Source of the DNA: an uncultured Saprospiraceae bacterium
Lineage (GTDB): Bacteria > Bacteroidota > Bacteroidia > Chitinophagales > Saprospiraceae
Length of the DNA: 50,813 nt
Assembly (NCBI GenBank): GCA_937928405.1
Contig: CALFWZ010000177.1
Span: 1-50,813, forward strand
Direction of reading: 5' to 3'
Position 1 is the stretch's first letter, and every line of letters begins with the position of its first letter. Positions 29,169 through 38,582 of this stretch are shown here, piece after piece. A model generated the notes under the pieces. That model was not told where the DNA came from and searched no databases. It saw nothing but the letters and a program-made list of their open reading frames with translations. Both the position numbers and the translations under genes were made by a program.

Positions 29169-29984
29169 ATGGGAAAAGTCATAGCAATTGCCAATCAAAA
29201 AGGAGGGGTAGGAAAAACCACCACCGCCATCAATCTAGCCGCCTCCCTGGCGATTTTAGAGAAGAAAGTTCTATTGATCGACGCCGACCCTCAAGCAAAT
29301 GCCTCTTCGGGAGTAGGTTTTGGGGGAGAAGCAGCGGTCAGCATCTACGATTGTCTAATTAATGAGACAGATCCGACCAAAGCTATTGTGGAAACAGAAA
29401 CACCTAATTTGTGGTTGTTGCCTTCTCACATTGATCTGGTCGGGGCTGAAGTAGAATTAATCAACCGCTGGCAACGGGAATTCGTTCTAAAGACTATTAC
29501 TGAAAAGATAAAAGATGATTACGATTACGTTTTTATCGATTGTCTCCCCTCTCTAGGTTTGATTACCATTAATGCCTTAACCGCTTCAGATTCGGTTATT
29601 ATCCCCGTTCAATGTGAATATTTTGCGCTAGAAGGGCTCGGAAAACTCATGAATACCATCGGGCTAGTAAAAAAACAATTGAACACAGAATTACAGGTCG
29701 AAGGAATCCTTATGTCTATGTACGATCGACGACTGCGGTTAGCCAATGAAGTAGTAGATCAAGTTCGTAAATATTTTCCTGACCAAGTATTTCAGACCAT
29801 TATCCATCGTAATTCCAAAATCAGTGAATCCCCTAATGTGCATCAGCCAGTGATCCTATATGATGCGACGAGTAAAGGAACCATCAACTATTTAAACCTG
29901 GCAAGAGAATTTTTAACCAATAATCAAGATGCCATCCGGTTAAAATCCCAACGGGACGAAAATGACCGAAAAAAGGCCGGTTAG
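29169..29984 (+). CDS. parA: Chromosome-partitioning ATPase ParA/Soj
   Basis: A 271-residue ParA. The start is set at the ATG at 29169, because MGKVIAIANQKGGVGKTT begins exactly at the family's usual N-terminus; a TTG 99 bases upstream in frame would add an unrelated leader. The deviant Walker A is KGGVGKTT with signature Lys11 and Lys16. Asp in LLIDADPQANASSG and DYVFIDCLPSLG complete the site. ParA binds DNA as an ATP dimer and is driven by ParB-parS complexes to segregate origins. parB follows after 59 bases. No convincing parS palindrome was found in the window. Confidence 0.96.
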   Translation: MGKVIAIANQKGGVGKTTTAINLAASLAILEKKVLLIDADPQANASSGVGFGGEAAVSIYDCLINETDPTKAIVETETPNLWLLPSHIDLVGAEVELINRWQREFVLKTITEKIKDDYDYVFIDCLPSLGLITINALTASDSVIIPVQCEYFALEGLGKLMNTIGLVKKQLNTELQVEGILMSMYDRRLRLANEVVDQVRKYFPDQVFQTIIHRNSKISESPNVHQPVILYDATSKGTINYLNLAREFLTNNQDAIRLKSQRDENDRKKAG

Positions 29985-30043
29985 TTTCCTGATCTACCTT
30001 TACGTAAAAAACCTTATTATCGATCCGTATTTAGTTATAAAAA

Positions 30044-30949
30044 ATGGCAAAGAAACAAAATAAAAAAGATGCTATTGGGAAGGGACTTGGAGCATTGCTC
30101 TCTTCTTTTGGAAATGAACCCATACCACCAACTGTAAAAGTCTCAAAGGTTGAATCAACTGGTTCGGTCGTAGAAATTCCTTTGGAAAAAGTAGAAGTCA
30201 ATCCTCACCAACCAAGAAAGAATTTTGATCCTGGTGCCCTAGCAGAACTCTCTGATTCTATTGCCACCCACGGTCTAATTCAGCCCATCACCGTCCGTAG
30301 AATGGGTGATGGAACTTACCAGCTCATCTCCGGCGAACGTCGATTAAGAGCGAGTAAACTAGCCAACCTAACTACGATTCCCGCTTATATTCGCGAAGCA
30401 GATGATAAGGAGATGCAGGAAATGGCCCTAATCGAAAATCTCCAACGAGAAGATTTGAGCCCAATAGAAGTAGCGACTACTTATAAACTACTCATCGATA
30501 AATATGACCTTACTCAGGAAGAACTGGGTTCAAGAGTCAATAAAAGCAGGGTTTCTATTACGCAGATTTTAAGCCTCTTAAGCTTACCTCCTTCTATTAT
30601 CGAAGCATTAAATACTAAGACCATTAGTCGAGGACACGCCATTATTCTCGCTCGAGAGGAAGATCCAGCGCTACAACTCATGTTGCTAAATCGGGTCGTC
30701 AACGAAAAGCTCTCTGTTCGTGCCCTCGAACAAGCAGTGGCGAATATGAAGACGGCGCCCACCAATTCCTCCACGGCTGCCCCTTCCACGGGATTACCAG
30801 GAGAATACAAAGAGGTCCAAGAAAATTTGAAAAACTTTTTTGGTGCGAAAGTTCAATTAAAAAGAAAATCGAATGGGAAAGGACAAATCGTTATTCCTTT
30901 TAGTTCTGATCGAGATTTGAATAGGCTATTAGATCTTTTAGAAGAATAA
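30044..30949 (+). CDS. parB: Chromosome-partitioning protein ParB
   Basis: A 301-residue ParB/Spo0J. The N-terminus (AIGKGLGALLSSFG) is the usual ParA-contact segment. The CTPase domain has NPHQPRKNFD and the GERRLRASKLA motif, followed by IENLQREDLSPIE. A helix-turn-helix is at EELGSRVNKSRVSITQILSLLSLP. The C-terminal dimerisation part ends QIVIPFSSDRDLNRLLDLLE. ParB loads on parS and slides as a CTP clamp. It is in an operon with parA and probably with the DUF5683 gene 76 bases downstream. Confidence 0.96.
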   Translation: MAKKQNKKDAIGKGLGALLSSFGNEPIPPTVKVSKVESTGSVVEIPLEKVEVNPHQPRKNFDPGALAELSDSIATHGLIQPITVRRMGDGTYQLISGERRLRASKLANLTTIPAYIREADDKEMQEMALIENLQREDLSPIEVATTYKLLIDKYDLTQEELGSRVNKSRVSITQILSLLSLPPSIIEALNTKTISRGHAIILAREEDPALQLMLLNRVVNEKLSVRALEQAVANMKTAPTNSSTAAPSTGLPGEYKEVQENLKNFFGAKVQLKRKSNGKGQIVIPFSSDRDLNRLLDLLEE

Positions 30950-31025
30950 GCTAGCTAGATTTCCAAAATATCTTATGCTCTCTTGCGTTTTAATGGTAGT
31001 ATTCCAACTCGACTCATCGTTTGCT

Positions 31026-31709
31026 ATGAAATATTTATGCTATTGCTGGTTATTTCTATTTTCTAATGTGCTCATGGCACAAATAATACCGGATAGTCTT
31101 TCTGTTCCAGAAACAACCGTGATTCCAGTCGATACCAGTGATCTTTCTGCCAAGTTAGATAGCCTAATGCAAAGTGATCTTCCAGTGGTAAAAAAGAAAA
31201 ACTTTATTGGTCGTTTTTTTGATAGAAAAGATTACCCCAATCCTAAAAAAGCGTTATTCCTATCCCTTTTATTACCTGGCTCAGGGCAGTTTTATAATAA
31301 ACAATATTTGAAAGTTCCCATAGTCGTGGGAGCTTATACCGCAGGAATCATCAATATTCATAATCGACGCAAAGAATTTAAATTTTTTCGAGATAATAGA
31401 ATTGCAGAGTTAGACGATGATCCGACTACCATGAATGTAAGCGGTCTCGATGCACAATCGCTTCAATCGCTACGCAATAATGCACTCACCAATGCGGAAA
31501 CGGGTTTTCTCATTTTATTAGTCGTCCACGCACTGCAAGCAGCCGATGCTTTTGTCTTTGCGCACCTTAAGAGCTTTGATGTCAGTGAAGATCTTTCCCT
31601 TCGCATCAGTCCACAAATGGGGGTCGATATACAACAACAATTGAATGCAGGAGTACAAGTGGCCTTTTCTTTTTCTGGAAAAAAAATACCTGCACCACGT
31701 CCTTTTTAA
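31026..31709 (+). CDS. DUF5683 domain-containing protein
   Basis: A 227-residue protein. The ATG at 31026 is preferred because it gives a signal peptide (YLCYCWLFLFSNVLMAQ); an upstream in-frame start would add 17 residues. The core, YPNPKKALFLSLLLPGSGQFYNKQYLKVPIVVGAYTAG and the following NRRKEFKFFRDNR, is the DUF5683 pattern, with two hydrophobic segments and a later one (GFLILLVVHALQAADAFVFAHL). Its function is not established. In many Bacteroidota this gene follows parAB and is itself followed by dapB and lepB; here the neighbours downstream differ. It is probably an envelope membrane protein. Confidence 0.85.
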   Translation: MKYLCYCWLFLFSNVLMAQIIPDSLSVPETTVIPVDTSDLSAKLDSLMQSDLPVVKKKNFIGRFFDRKDYPNPKKALFLSLLLPGSGQFYNKQYLKVPIVVGAYTAGIINIHNRRKEFKFFRDNRIAELDDDPTTMNVSGLDAQSLQSLRNNALTNAETGFLILLVVHALQAADAFVFAHLKSFDVSEDLSLRISPQMGVDIQQQLNAGVQVAFSFSGKKIPAPRPF

Positions 31710-31855
31710 TTATCTAACAATAAACAGCTTCATAGAAAAATACTTAACTTGCAGTTTCATCAATCCAGCAAATAATCAAACCTTTACAAATCTTCTTTCG
31801 GTACATTCGCTATTATTTTAAGGCTACGACGATCTATCGTATCCACTCTCCCTTT

Positions 31856-32599
31856 GTGTATAATTTTATCAAAGCCACCTTAGAGGATAAGCGAAATTAT
31901 TACCAATTTGCAGAGATTGAGTCCATCCGAAGGCGCTTACTACGCAATAAGCAAACGATTGAAGTAACCGATTTTGGAGCAGGCTCTCAGGTCATTTCTA
32001 CCCGTAACCGGGCCATCGGAAATATGGCCAAGTCTTCGTTGACTCCTCCATCCTATAGCAGATTATTATTCCGAATTGTAAACTACTTAAAACCCAAAAC
32101 TCTATTAGAAATGGGAACTTGTTTTGGTATTTCTAGTCTCTACCTACATCTCCCAAATTCTAAGGCTAAAATGACGACGATGGAAGGTTGTCCCAACGTG
32201 GCAAATATTGCTCGGAATAGTTTTCAACAAATGAAGGCTAAAAATATAAAACTGGTCAATGCCCCGTTTGACACTGTATTACCAGAGGTATTGGCAGATT
32301 TTGAAGCATTAGATTTTCTTTTTGTAGATGGAAATCATAAGCGAGAGCCCACCTTATTTTATTTTAAACAAGCGTTAGAAAAAGCGACAGATCGAAGCTG
32401 CTTTGTCTTTCATGATATTCATTGGACCCAAGAAATGGAAGGTGCCTGGCGAACGATTCAGGAACACCCGAGGGTACGAGTAACCATTGATTTATTTTTT
32501 ATGGGATTGGTATTTTTCAATCCGGAAGTAAAAGAAAAGGAGCATTATACCGTGATTCAATCTAAGTTTAAGCCGTGGATCATGGGCTTTTTTAAGTAG
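31856..32599 (+). CDS. Class I SAM-dependent methyltransferase (start uncertain)
   Basis: At least 247 residues from a GTG at 31856. The SAM-binding region is TLLEMGTCFGISSLYLHL, followed by MTTMEGCPNVANIARNSF; FLFVDGNHKREP and FVFHDIHWTQEMEGAW are typical of O-methyltransferase-like enzymes of Bacteroidota. The open frame runs upstream to 31748 without a stop and encodes FRYIRYYFKA and YRIHSPFVYNFI. That IHSPFVY segment is usual at the N-terminus of this group, so translation probably begins upstream, yet no ATG, GTG or TTG is in frame there. ATC at 31790 or ATT at 31805 could serve, or the start is mutated. The substrate is unknown. Confidence 0.8.
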   Translation: MYNFIKATLEDKRNYYQFAEIESIRRRLLRNKQTIEVTDFGAGSQVISTRNRAIGNMAKSSLTPPSYSRLLFRIVNYLKPKTLLEMGTCFGISSLYLHLPNSKAKMTTMEGCPNVANIARNSFQQMKAKNIKLVNAPFDTVLPEVLADFEALDFLFVDGNHKREPTLFYFKQALEKATDRSCFVFHDIHWTQEMEGAWRTIQEHPRVRVTIDLFFMGLVFFNPEVKEKEHYTVIQSKFKPWIMGFFK

Positions 32600-32609
32600 G
32601 ACTTCAAAG

Positions 32610-32732
32610 TACAGGACAAAGCTTAAATCTGACACTAAGGTACAAAATCACTAAGGTTTTTTCCTATGGAAAAAATTAATTTTCTTTGTAGCTTTATGGC
32701 AATTAAAAAAATTCTGGGACTTTTGTCCTGTA
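32610..32732 (+). repeat. TACAGGACAAA-ended MITE-like element, copy A
   Basis: About 123 bp with inverted ends TACAGGACAAA and TTTGTCCTGTA. It fills the gap between the convergent methyltransferase and PAS genes. A close copy in opposite orientation is at 50517-50630. Copy A has an extra nine bases near CTTTGTAGCTTTATGG. The inner CACTAAGG and ACAAAATCACTAAGG motifs are shared. Confidence 0.8.
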
Positions 32733-32758
32733 ATTAGGTAGTACTTATATAGTTTTGA

Positions 32759-33361
32759 TTATTCGATCAGTCTGGTCTTACTACGCCAAGTCATCCCTTC
32801 CACTTTATCATTTTCAGATTTTGTCGGCAGATGATTTAAAGCCAATAAAGTATGGGTAACCAAGTCAGTCTCTTCACTTCTGATACCTTTACCGCTCACC
32901 AGCATCGGAAGATACGAACCATCCACCCGACGGATTCTTAGCGGTAGTTCAAATTTATTAGAGACGAGCAATTGCTCCATTCTTAGCTTAGGCACCAATA
33001 GTTTCCGATCATCTGGATGAATAATAAAGGTGGTAAATTTATTTTGGATAAACTCCGGATCGTATCCTAAAATTTGTTTTATCCCTGGACTCACAAAAAT
33101 ATTTCCATGGTCCTCCATTCGATGAATGATTAATACTTCTCCCAAACTTTTTGACAATAAATTTAATACACTGACTTTATTCCCAATACTGGTATCCTTC
33201 ACATTTTGCTGACGAGCAAAAAAATACCCAATGGAAAAAGTAGAAAAGGCAAGAAAAATAAAGATGAGTACGTAAGCATTCCAATTCAGGAATACTGAAA
33301 TCAATAAGGCACAAACCAAAAGCAGTACCATCACCAAAATGGTGGGGTTAAGATTTTTCAT
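32759..33361 (-). CDS. Membrane protein with a PAS domain
   Basis: A 200-residue protein from the ATG at 33361 (a start at 33388 would add nine residues). Two transmembrane helices (ILVMVLLLVCALLISVFL and AYVLIFIFLAFSTFSIGYFF) are followed by a PAS fold of the PAS_3 kind: GEVLIIHRMEDHGNIFVSPGI, KQILGYDPEFIQNKFTTFI, HPDDRKLL, LRIRRVDGSYLPMLVSG. There is no kinase, cyclase or DNA-binding part, so it may be a sensor that signals through a partner, or a shortened histidine-kinase-like protein. It ends beside the repeat element at 32610-32732 and has no clear operon partner. Confidence 0.78.
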   Translation of the reverse strand: MKNLNPTILVMVLLLVCALLISVFLNWNAYVLIFIFLAFSTFSIGYFFARQQNVKDTSIGNKVSVLNLLSKSLGEVLIIHRMEDHGNIFVSPGIKQILGYDPEFIQNKFTTFIIHPDDRKLLVPKLRMEQLLVSNKFELPLRIRRVDGSYLPMLVSGKGIRSEETDLVTHTLLALNHLPTKSENDKVEGMTWRSKTRLIE

Positions 33362-33388
33362 AGTTGTTTGTTTTGTGATAAAGCGCAT

Positions 33389-33709
33389 ATCCCTCCTTTT
33401 CTAATAGCAAAGAATAGCAACCTTTATCAGATCCATATAGTATTGCCCTCATTCAAAAATGAAGGTAGTCTATTGATTAGCATTTAAATATGGGTGTGGT
33501 GGAAGGCCAAGCAAAGTCGGCAAAATGTGGTGGTTGATACAAATATATCAATTATTTATTATGCAAAAATCAGGCCATAAGCGGAAGGAATATGGCATAT
33601 CGAATAATGACCAAGTGAATATTGGCTAATTGAATGAATTAATAACATTTTTTTCCTTGAAGGCAAGCACTTCATAGGTAAGAAAAGTCTCCATCTTGAA
33701 GAAGAAAAT
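33389..33709. other. Gene-free stretch
   Basis: About 320 bases between the glycosyltransferase gene and the PAS gene, both on the minus strand. It holds one small hairpin, TTGATA (33534-33539) with TATCAA (33546-33551). I see no gene, promoter match or repeat copy in it. Confidence 0.5.
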
Positions 33710-34957
33710 CTACTTTGTTGAAACTGTCTGCTTGGAGAGCTTGCGATCTACGATTGACCAAATTTGCGCTACTCTATCCGTCCAAGTATTCGAATTAGCA
33801 ACCCTTACACGGTGTTCGATATTTTCAGTGCTATTCTCGGCGATCGCCTTGTCGATTAATTGAATAAAATGGTCGTGGCTCGTTCCAATGTCAATGATGT
33901 CATTGAAGCTGCGGATATCAGCAGAAAAGTCGGTAGCTACGACTGCTCGACCAGCAGCTAAATACTCATTGATTTTTAATGGATAGATACTTTTGGTCAA
34001 CTTATTAAGTTGAAACGGAATCATGGCAACATCAAAATAATGTAGATAAGGAGGTAATTGAGTAATATCAATACTCCCCGTCATAATTACGTTGGGAAGT
34101 TTATCAATTTTTAATTCGGCCAATTCTGTGTTATTATTGGGTCCAATCAAAAGAATGGTCTTGTCACTGTGTTTTTCTGCTACTTTCTTAATTAAAGGAT
34201 AATCAATTCGGTCCGCATCTAGGTTACCAACAAATCCAATAATTTTATTTTTCACATGCTTGATTTCTTTCGGCCTTTCAAACTTTTGCTGAATTGTCTT
34301 TTTGAAAAGGTCAATATCCGCTGCGTTGGGAACCAGATGAATTTCATTAGCATCCTTCTGCCAGATATTCTTTAATTCAGTAGAAGTAACCGTCGTGATA
34401 TCTGCCATTTGAATGGCTTTTCGTTCCAATTCTAATCCGTGGCGATTGGTATAGCTATTTTGAGAAATATCATCAATACACTGATAAATATTTAACATGG
34501 GATTAAAGCTATCTCTCGGTAGCACGCCTCCGTAATAGGGATTAAAGCAATTGAGGTAAATATAATTTTTAATATTATTCTCCTTAATAACCCGCTGAAT
34601 TGTTTTTAAGAGTTTTTTATTATTTCGAACTCTCATTTTATCATAAAATCCACCAGGCTTTAAAAAATTAATGGGTGGAACAATCGGTGGCATTACGGCT
34701 TTAAAACTACTTTGATTGGGATGAGCATTCAGGATTTCGGGTTGCTCGTACCGCATTCGGTGCATCAGCAGATCAGACATCCGCTCTTTGGTATATTTAT
34801 CCCCTACTGAAGTCCACAAATCCTTATAAGAATAAGGTGGATTCACGTAAAATACCCGATTGTTCTTAATAAATTCCTTTGCCAGAGAAAAGGAAACAGA
34901 CGAATAAGGGTGATCCCAAGGAAACAGGGTAAAATAAATAATATCAATATCTTTCAT
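33710..34957 (-). CDS. Glycosyltransferase family 4-like protein
   Basis: A 415-residue enzyme from the ATG at 34957, where MKDIDIIYFTLFPWDHPYS is the expected beginning; a longer frame adds 22 residues with no match. The N-terminal domain contains FSLAKEFIKNNRVFYVNPP and ends near VTSTELKNIW. The C-terminal GT-B domain has IIGFVGNLDADRIDYPLI, TILLIGPNN, NVIMTGSIDITQLPPYLHYFDVAMIPF and PLKINEYLAAGRAVVATDF, the nucleotide-sugar site of GT4-like enzymes. It resembles TuaH-type transferases. It probably adds a sugar to a surface polysaccharide. No polysaccharide cluster surrounds it. Confidence 0.87.
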   Translation of the reverse strand: MKDIDIIYFTLFPWDHPYSSVSFSLAKEFIKNNRVFYVNPPYSYKDLWTSVGDKYTKERMSDLLMHRMRYEQPEILNAHPNQSSFKAVMPPIVPPINFLKPGGFYDKMRVRNNKKLLKTIQRVIKENNIKNYIYLNCFNPYYGGVLPRDSFNPMLNIYQCIDDISQNSYTNRHGLELERKAIQMADITTVTSTELKNIWQKDANEIHLVPNAADIDLFKKTIQQKFERPKEIKHVKNKIIGFVGNLDADRIDYPLIKKVAEKHSDKTILLIGPNNNTELAELKIDKLPNVIMTGSIDITQLPPYLHYFDVAMIPFQLNKLTKSIYPLKINEYLAAGRAVVATDFSADIRSFNDIIDIGTSHDHFIQLIDKAIAENSTENIEHRVRVANSNTWTDRVAQIWSIVDRKLSKQTVSTK

Positions 34958-35380
34958 AGGTGCACTCAATTGTATTGCAATAAACTGAATAATCTCACAT
35001 TTGGTCAAGGAAACTTGCCGCAAAAATTGGTAGATTTTAGAAAAAATCAGGTCGTGTATCTATTCCAAAATGGGTCAATGGTACACGTATTAATAACTAT
35101 TTGCAAAATGCAAGCCAACCCCGTGTCTATCCATTACTTCCTACAAAATGTACGGAGTAATCAGGACGAAGGAATTGATGCTGAAACATGCTTTTTGGAT
35201 GCTGATGAGCAAAAATATGCTCATCAAGGCCTAGCAAATCATGTATTCTATATCGGTAGTTTTAGGAACAGTATATCTTTCTACAAAGGTAAAATAGAAA
35301 AATTCTACGCAAGTTAACAAAATAACATATTTTTAGAATATATGCTATCAAGTACGTGGACAAAATTGATATGAAAGTTG
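34958..35380. other. Gene-poor stretch with one hairpin
   Basis: About 420 bases between two minus-strand genes. A plus-strand frame crosses it but shows no recognisable domain. A perfect 9-bp hairpin, TGATGAGCA (35203-35211) with TGCTCATCA (35218-35226), is present without a T-tract. Nothing else is supported. Confidence 0.45.
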
Positions 35381-38029
35381 TTAATTACCAGTTTTTTTGC
35401 CAAATCCGATGGTTTTTCGATTGAAAACGAAACCACTCTTGTCTGTTCGGAAATTGATAACATCTGCGAGGGTCAAAACATTTGGGTCAGTTTTCGGACT
35501 TCCTTTTGACTGGCTGGCAGCAAGACGGAGATTTTGATTTTTGATCGCCTCCAGGATGATGCTACGGACTGTTCTAGCATTACCAAAATATTTATCACGG
35601 TATTCGTAAATAAATTTGAAGTACTTTTCTAGGTGTTCTGCGGCATCGGTGGTCGCGGTAATTCCTTTTTCTTCCAGCATTTGTTGACCAATTTCCATTA
35701 GTTCAGCTGGCAGATAATCTTCAAATTTCAATATCTTATCAAATCGAGAGTTCAATCCTGGATTAGCTTTTAAGAACCGTTCCATGTTATCAGGGTAGCC
35801 TGCCACAAAAATGAAAAACTTTCCACGGTGGTCTTCCATTCGCTTTAATAAAGTCTGTATCGCTTCGCTACCAAAATCACCATGCGCCGATCCAGCAGCT
35901 TGCTGAGATAAAGCGTACGCTTCATCAATAAAAAGAACGCCTCCAAGCGCCTCATCAATTTTTTCTGCTGTTTTGATAGCGGTTTGTCCTACAAATCCGG
36001 CCACAAGGCCTTGACGATCCGTTTCGACCATATGACCTCTTTCCAAAATTCCAAGTGCTTTGTATATAGTGGTTAGAATTCGTGCGACGGTGGTTTTTCC
36101 TGTTCCAGGATTGCCAATAAAAACGGTGTGCAAAGAAAAATTGTTGAGCACATCCTTTCCTGATTCTTGGAAATAACGAACCAGGGTGACCATTTCGGTA
36201 ATCTGCTCTTTTACTTTGGTCATCCCAATGAGTCCCTGTAATTCTACTAAAGCCTCTTCCAGCAAAGCTTCATCAATTGGAATTTTTGGTAATTCAACTT
36301 TTGGCTTGAAGCGCAGTTCTTTGACATCTTCATAATGAATGATGGAAAGTTCTTCCTTTTCTAATTGTTTAGGATCATCGGAAGACATGACGCGTAAGCC
36401 TAAATTTATTTTTGCTTTTTCAATTAAATCAAAAACAAAGCGGGCATTTCCAAAAGAGCGATCACGGTCACGGAAGGCATTGATAATAATATCATCAATT
36501 AATTTTCCTGCTCGATCTGACAGCTTGACGGATTTTTCTTGACAAGCAAAACGGGCAATCTGAGAAAGTTCTTGCGGCAGATAATCTGCAAAGGAGAAAA
36601 ATAATTTAAACCTAGATTTTAGGCCCGGGTTGGAATCGAGAAAATGCTTCATCTCTTTCGGGTATCCAGCCACGATAACGGCCATATCTCCGACGCCATT
36701 CGACATCTCTTTGACTAAAATTTCAATTACTTCTCGACCAAAATCTTTACTGTCGTCATTAGAACGAGCCAGCGCGTAAGCTTCGTCAATAAACAATACC
36801 CCACCTCTCGCCTTTTCGATGGCCTCTTTTACTTTTGGGGCAGTTTGTCCAATATACTCTCCGACCAAATCAACTCGATCTACTTCATGAACATGTCCTT
36901 TAGATAGCAGTCCCATCTTTTGGTATAGCTGCCCCATCATAGAAGCAACGGTGGTTTTGCCTGTTCCGGGATTGCCGATAAAAACAGAATGGACATTTAT
37001 CTCTTCCTTCTCTTCGAAGCCTTTTTCTTTTCTTAGTTGTAGAAAGCTGATATATTTGGCATGATCACGAACATTTTTCTTTACCTCGGTCAATCCAATC
37101 AAATTATCCATTTTGAGCATTACATCCTCAAAACTGTGAGAAGGGTCCAGATCAGGAGTAAAGATGATCGGCTTGTTTTGGTGAGGCAACATCACTGGTG
37201 CCAACCCTTCTTCAAAATTTTCACCTACCTCAAAAGGAATGACCGCTAGTAACCGATCCATAAAAACTACTTCCGCCGCATAATTGTCAACCCGCCAAGA
37301 GCCTTTTACATTAGAACCCCAACCAGCAGTTATTTTGATAATTTCATCTTTCCGTTCAATCCGTTGTAGCCGGATCACCTGCCCTTTTAGTTCACGGGCA
37401 TCATTGTAGAATTTTGTAAACAATTCACATTGCCAACTTTTAGAACTATGCAAGTTTTCGAGGATAAGTTCTACGTAAATATACCGAGTCTCTTCGCTGC
37501 TAAAACCACGAAAATACTGTCGATCGTCCTCGCTCAAATCATCATAAGGTCCCTCGTAAAGACGAATAGATTTCACCCCAAGGTATGGATTAGGTTCGCC
37601 GATAGAAAATTTACCAGCATCTTCAACATAGAAGTATTTTGTCGCAACTTTCTCTCCTTCAATCCAAGCTTCCCAGTAATAAGTGCCTTTTTTCCAGAAC
37701 TGGCCTTCGCTTTTATTTCCCCAACCTTCTCGAATAAAAACGACATTGTCATATTTGCTAACTTTCCGGTTTTCAAAGGGCAGTCGGCAGATTTCTTCTC
37801 TCCCCTTCTTCAGTTTATAGCAACGTAATTCAACGTTGATTTCCCAGTCTTCTTTGTCGAAATTTTTATTAAAAAAGGAAAGTTCTGCGTATACGTAAGT
37901 CGTCTCATATCGGTCAAAAACCTGTCGATATTTTTTCTTGTTGTCAGCTAGCCATTCCGTGGAAGAATAGACCTTCAACTCACGAAACTTATAGTTTTTT
38001 ACGTCTGGATATTTATATGATTCGGCCAT
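35381..38029 (-). CDS. Tandem CbxX/CfqX-type AAA+ ATPase with duplicated N-terminal domain
   Basis: An 882-residue protein; the ATG at 38029 (MAESYKYPDVKNY) is preferred, and an upstream start would add 16 residues. Residues about 8-290 contain two copies of a probable beta-sandwich domain, each starting with a LKVY or IRLYEG strand and sharing TTYVYAELSF/TRYIYVELIL, then VFIREGWGNKSEG/IKITAGWGSNVKG. Two CbbX-type AAA+ domains follow, with Walker A GNPGTGKTT near residues 352 and 639, Walker B GVLFIDEAYAL in both, and pore-loop-like EYIGQTAPKV and GFVGQTAIKT. Such ATPases remodel proteins (CbbX on Rubisco, EccA in type VII secretion). The target here is unknown; it is divergent from another AAA+ gene. 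Confidence 0.85.
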   Translation of the reverse strand: MAESYKYPDVKNYKFRELKVYSSTEWLADNKKKYRQVFDRYETTYVYAELSFFNKNFDKEDWEINVELRCYKLKKGREEICRLPFENRKVSKYDNVVFIREGWGNKSEGQFWKKGTYYWEAWIEGEKVATKYFYVEDAGKFSIGEPNPYLGVKSIRLYEGPYDDLSEDDRQYFRGFSSEETRYIYVELILENLHSSKSWQCELFTKFYNDARELKGQVIRLQRIERKDEIIKITAGWGSNVKGSWRVDNYAAEVVFMDRLLAVIPFEVGENFEEGLAPVMLPHQNKPIIFTPDLDPSHSFEDVMLKMDNLIGLTEVKKNVRDHAKYISFLQLRKEKGFEEKEEINVHSVFIGNPGTGKTTVASMMGQLYQKMGLLSKGHVHEVDRVDLVGEYIGQTAPKVKEAIEKARGGVLFIDEAYALARSNDDSKDFGREVIEILVKEMSNGVGDMAVIVAGYPKEMKHFLDSNPGLKSRFKLFFSFADYLPQELSQIARFACQEKSVKLSDRAGKLIDDIIINAFRDRDRSFGNARFVFDLIEKAKINLGLRVMSSDDPKQLEKEELSIIHYEDVKELRFKPKVELPKIPIDEALLEEALVELQGLIGMTKVKEQITEMVTLVRYFQESGKDVLNNFSLHTVFIGNPGTGKTTVARILTTIYKALGILERGHMVETDRQGLVAGFVGQTAIKTAEKIDEALGGVLFIDEAYALSQQAAGSAHGDFGSEAIQTLLKRMEDHRGKFFIFVAGYPDNMERFLKANPGLNSRFDKILKFEDYLPAELMEIGQQMLEEKGITATTDAAEHLEKYFKFIYEYRDKYFGNARTVRSIILEAIKNQNLRLAASQSKGSPKTDPNVLTLADVINFRTDKSGFVFNRKTIGFGKKTGN

Positions 38030-38194
38030 AAAATAATTATTGGCTATAAACATATCAAAAAAACACCAACTTGGCAATTTTTTAGGTTAAGAGCGGGGTT
38101 AAAATGATAAATATTTTAAGGGATAAGACCGTTGAATGAAGATTAGTGATGTGAATCAGGGTTAAAAAGCTATTTGGAATCAAATTATTAACAA

Positions 38195-38512
38195 AATTGA
38201 ATATTGGATATCGAATATCAGGGTTGTTTGAAAGATTTCAGAGAAAACTAAGAATATTGAATATCCAATCTCGAATGTCCAATATTGAATAAAACTGAAG
38301 TACTAAAAATCTAGGACGGATGGCCTAATTGAAAGAAATCTATCATCTTTAAGCTTTTGACAGCTTATTTTATGAAAACTTATTTATACTTTTTATTCAA
38401 TATTGATTTATTGGATATTCAACATTCAATATTTTTCGCTTTTTTAATCTTTCGAACATCCCTGATCGAATACCCGCCTGACCAGTAGGGGCAGGTTCAA
38501 TATTGAATCATA
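38195..38512. repeat. About 315-bp imperfect palindrome between the two AAA+ genes
   Basis: The left half carries CAAAATTGAATATTGG, CAGGGTTGTTTGAAAGATT and GAATATTGAATATCCAAT. The right half carries their inverted partners: TTGGATATTC, AATCTTTCGAACATCCCTG and TTCAATATTGAATC. The centre (about 38300-38385) is unpaired. It covers most of the 553-base gap between divergent starts, so their promoters must lie inside it or at its edges. Confidence 0.7.
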
Positions 38513-38582
38513 AATCTGTCTACTATTAAACGGACTGTTCAGCATTAGTGATTAATTAGAACAGATTTTGTATTTTCGCCCT

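Noticed and set aside
34910..35317. A 135-codon plus-strand open frame crossing the gap upstream of the glycosyltransferase.
   Set aside because: It begins inside the glycosyltransferase gene on the other strand, has no recognisable domain and no promoter or ribosome-binding site; the gap is more likely non-coding.
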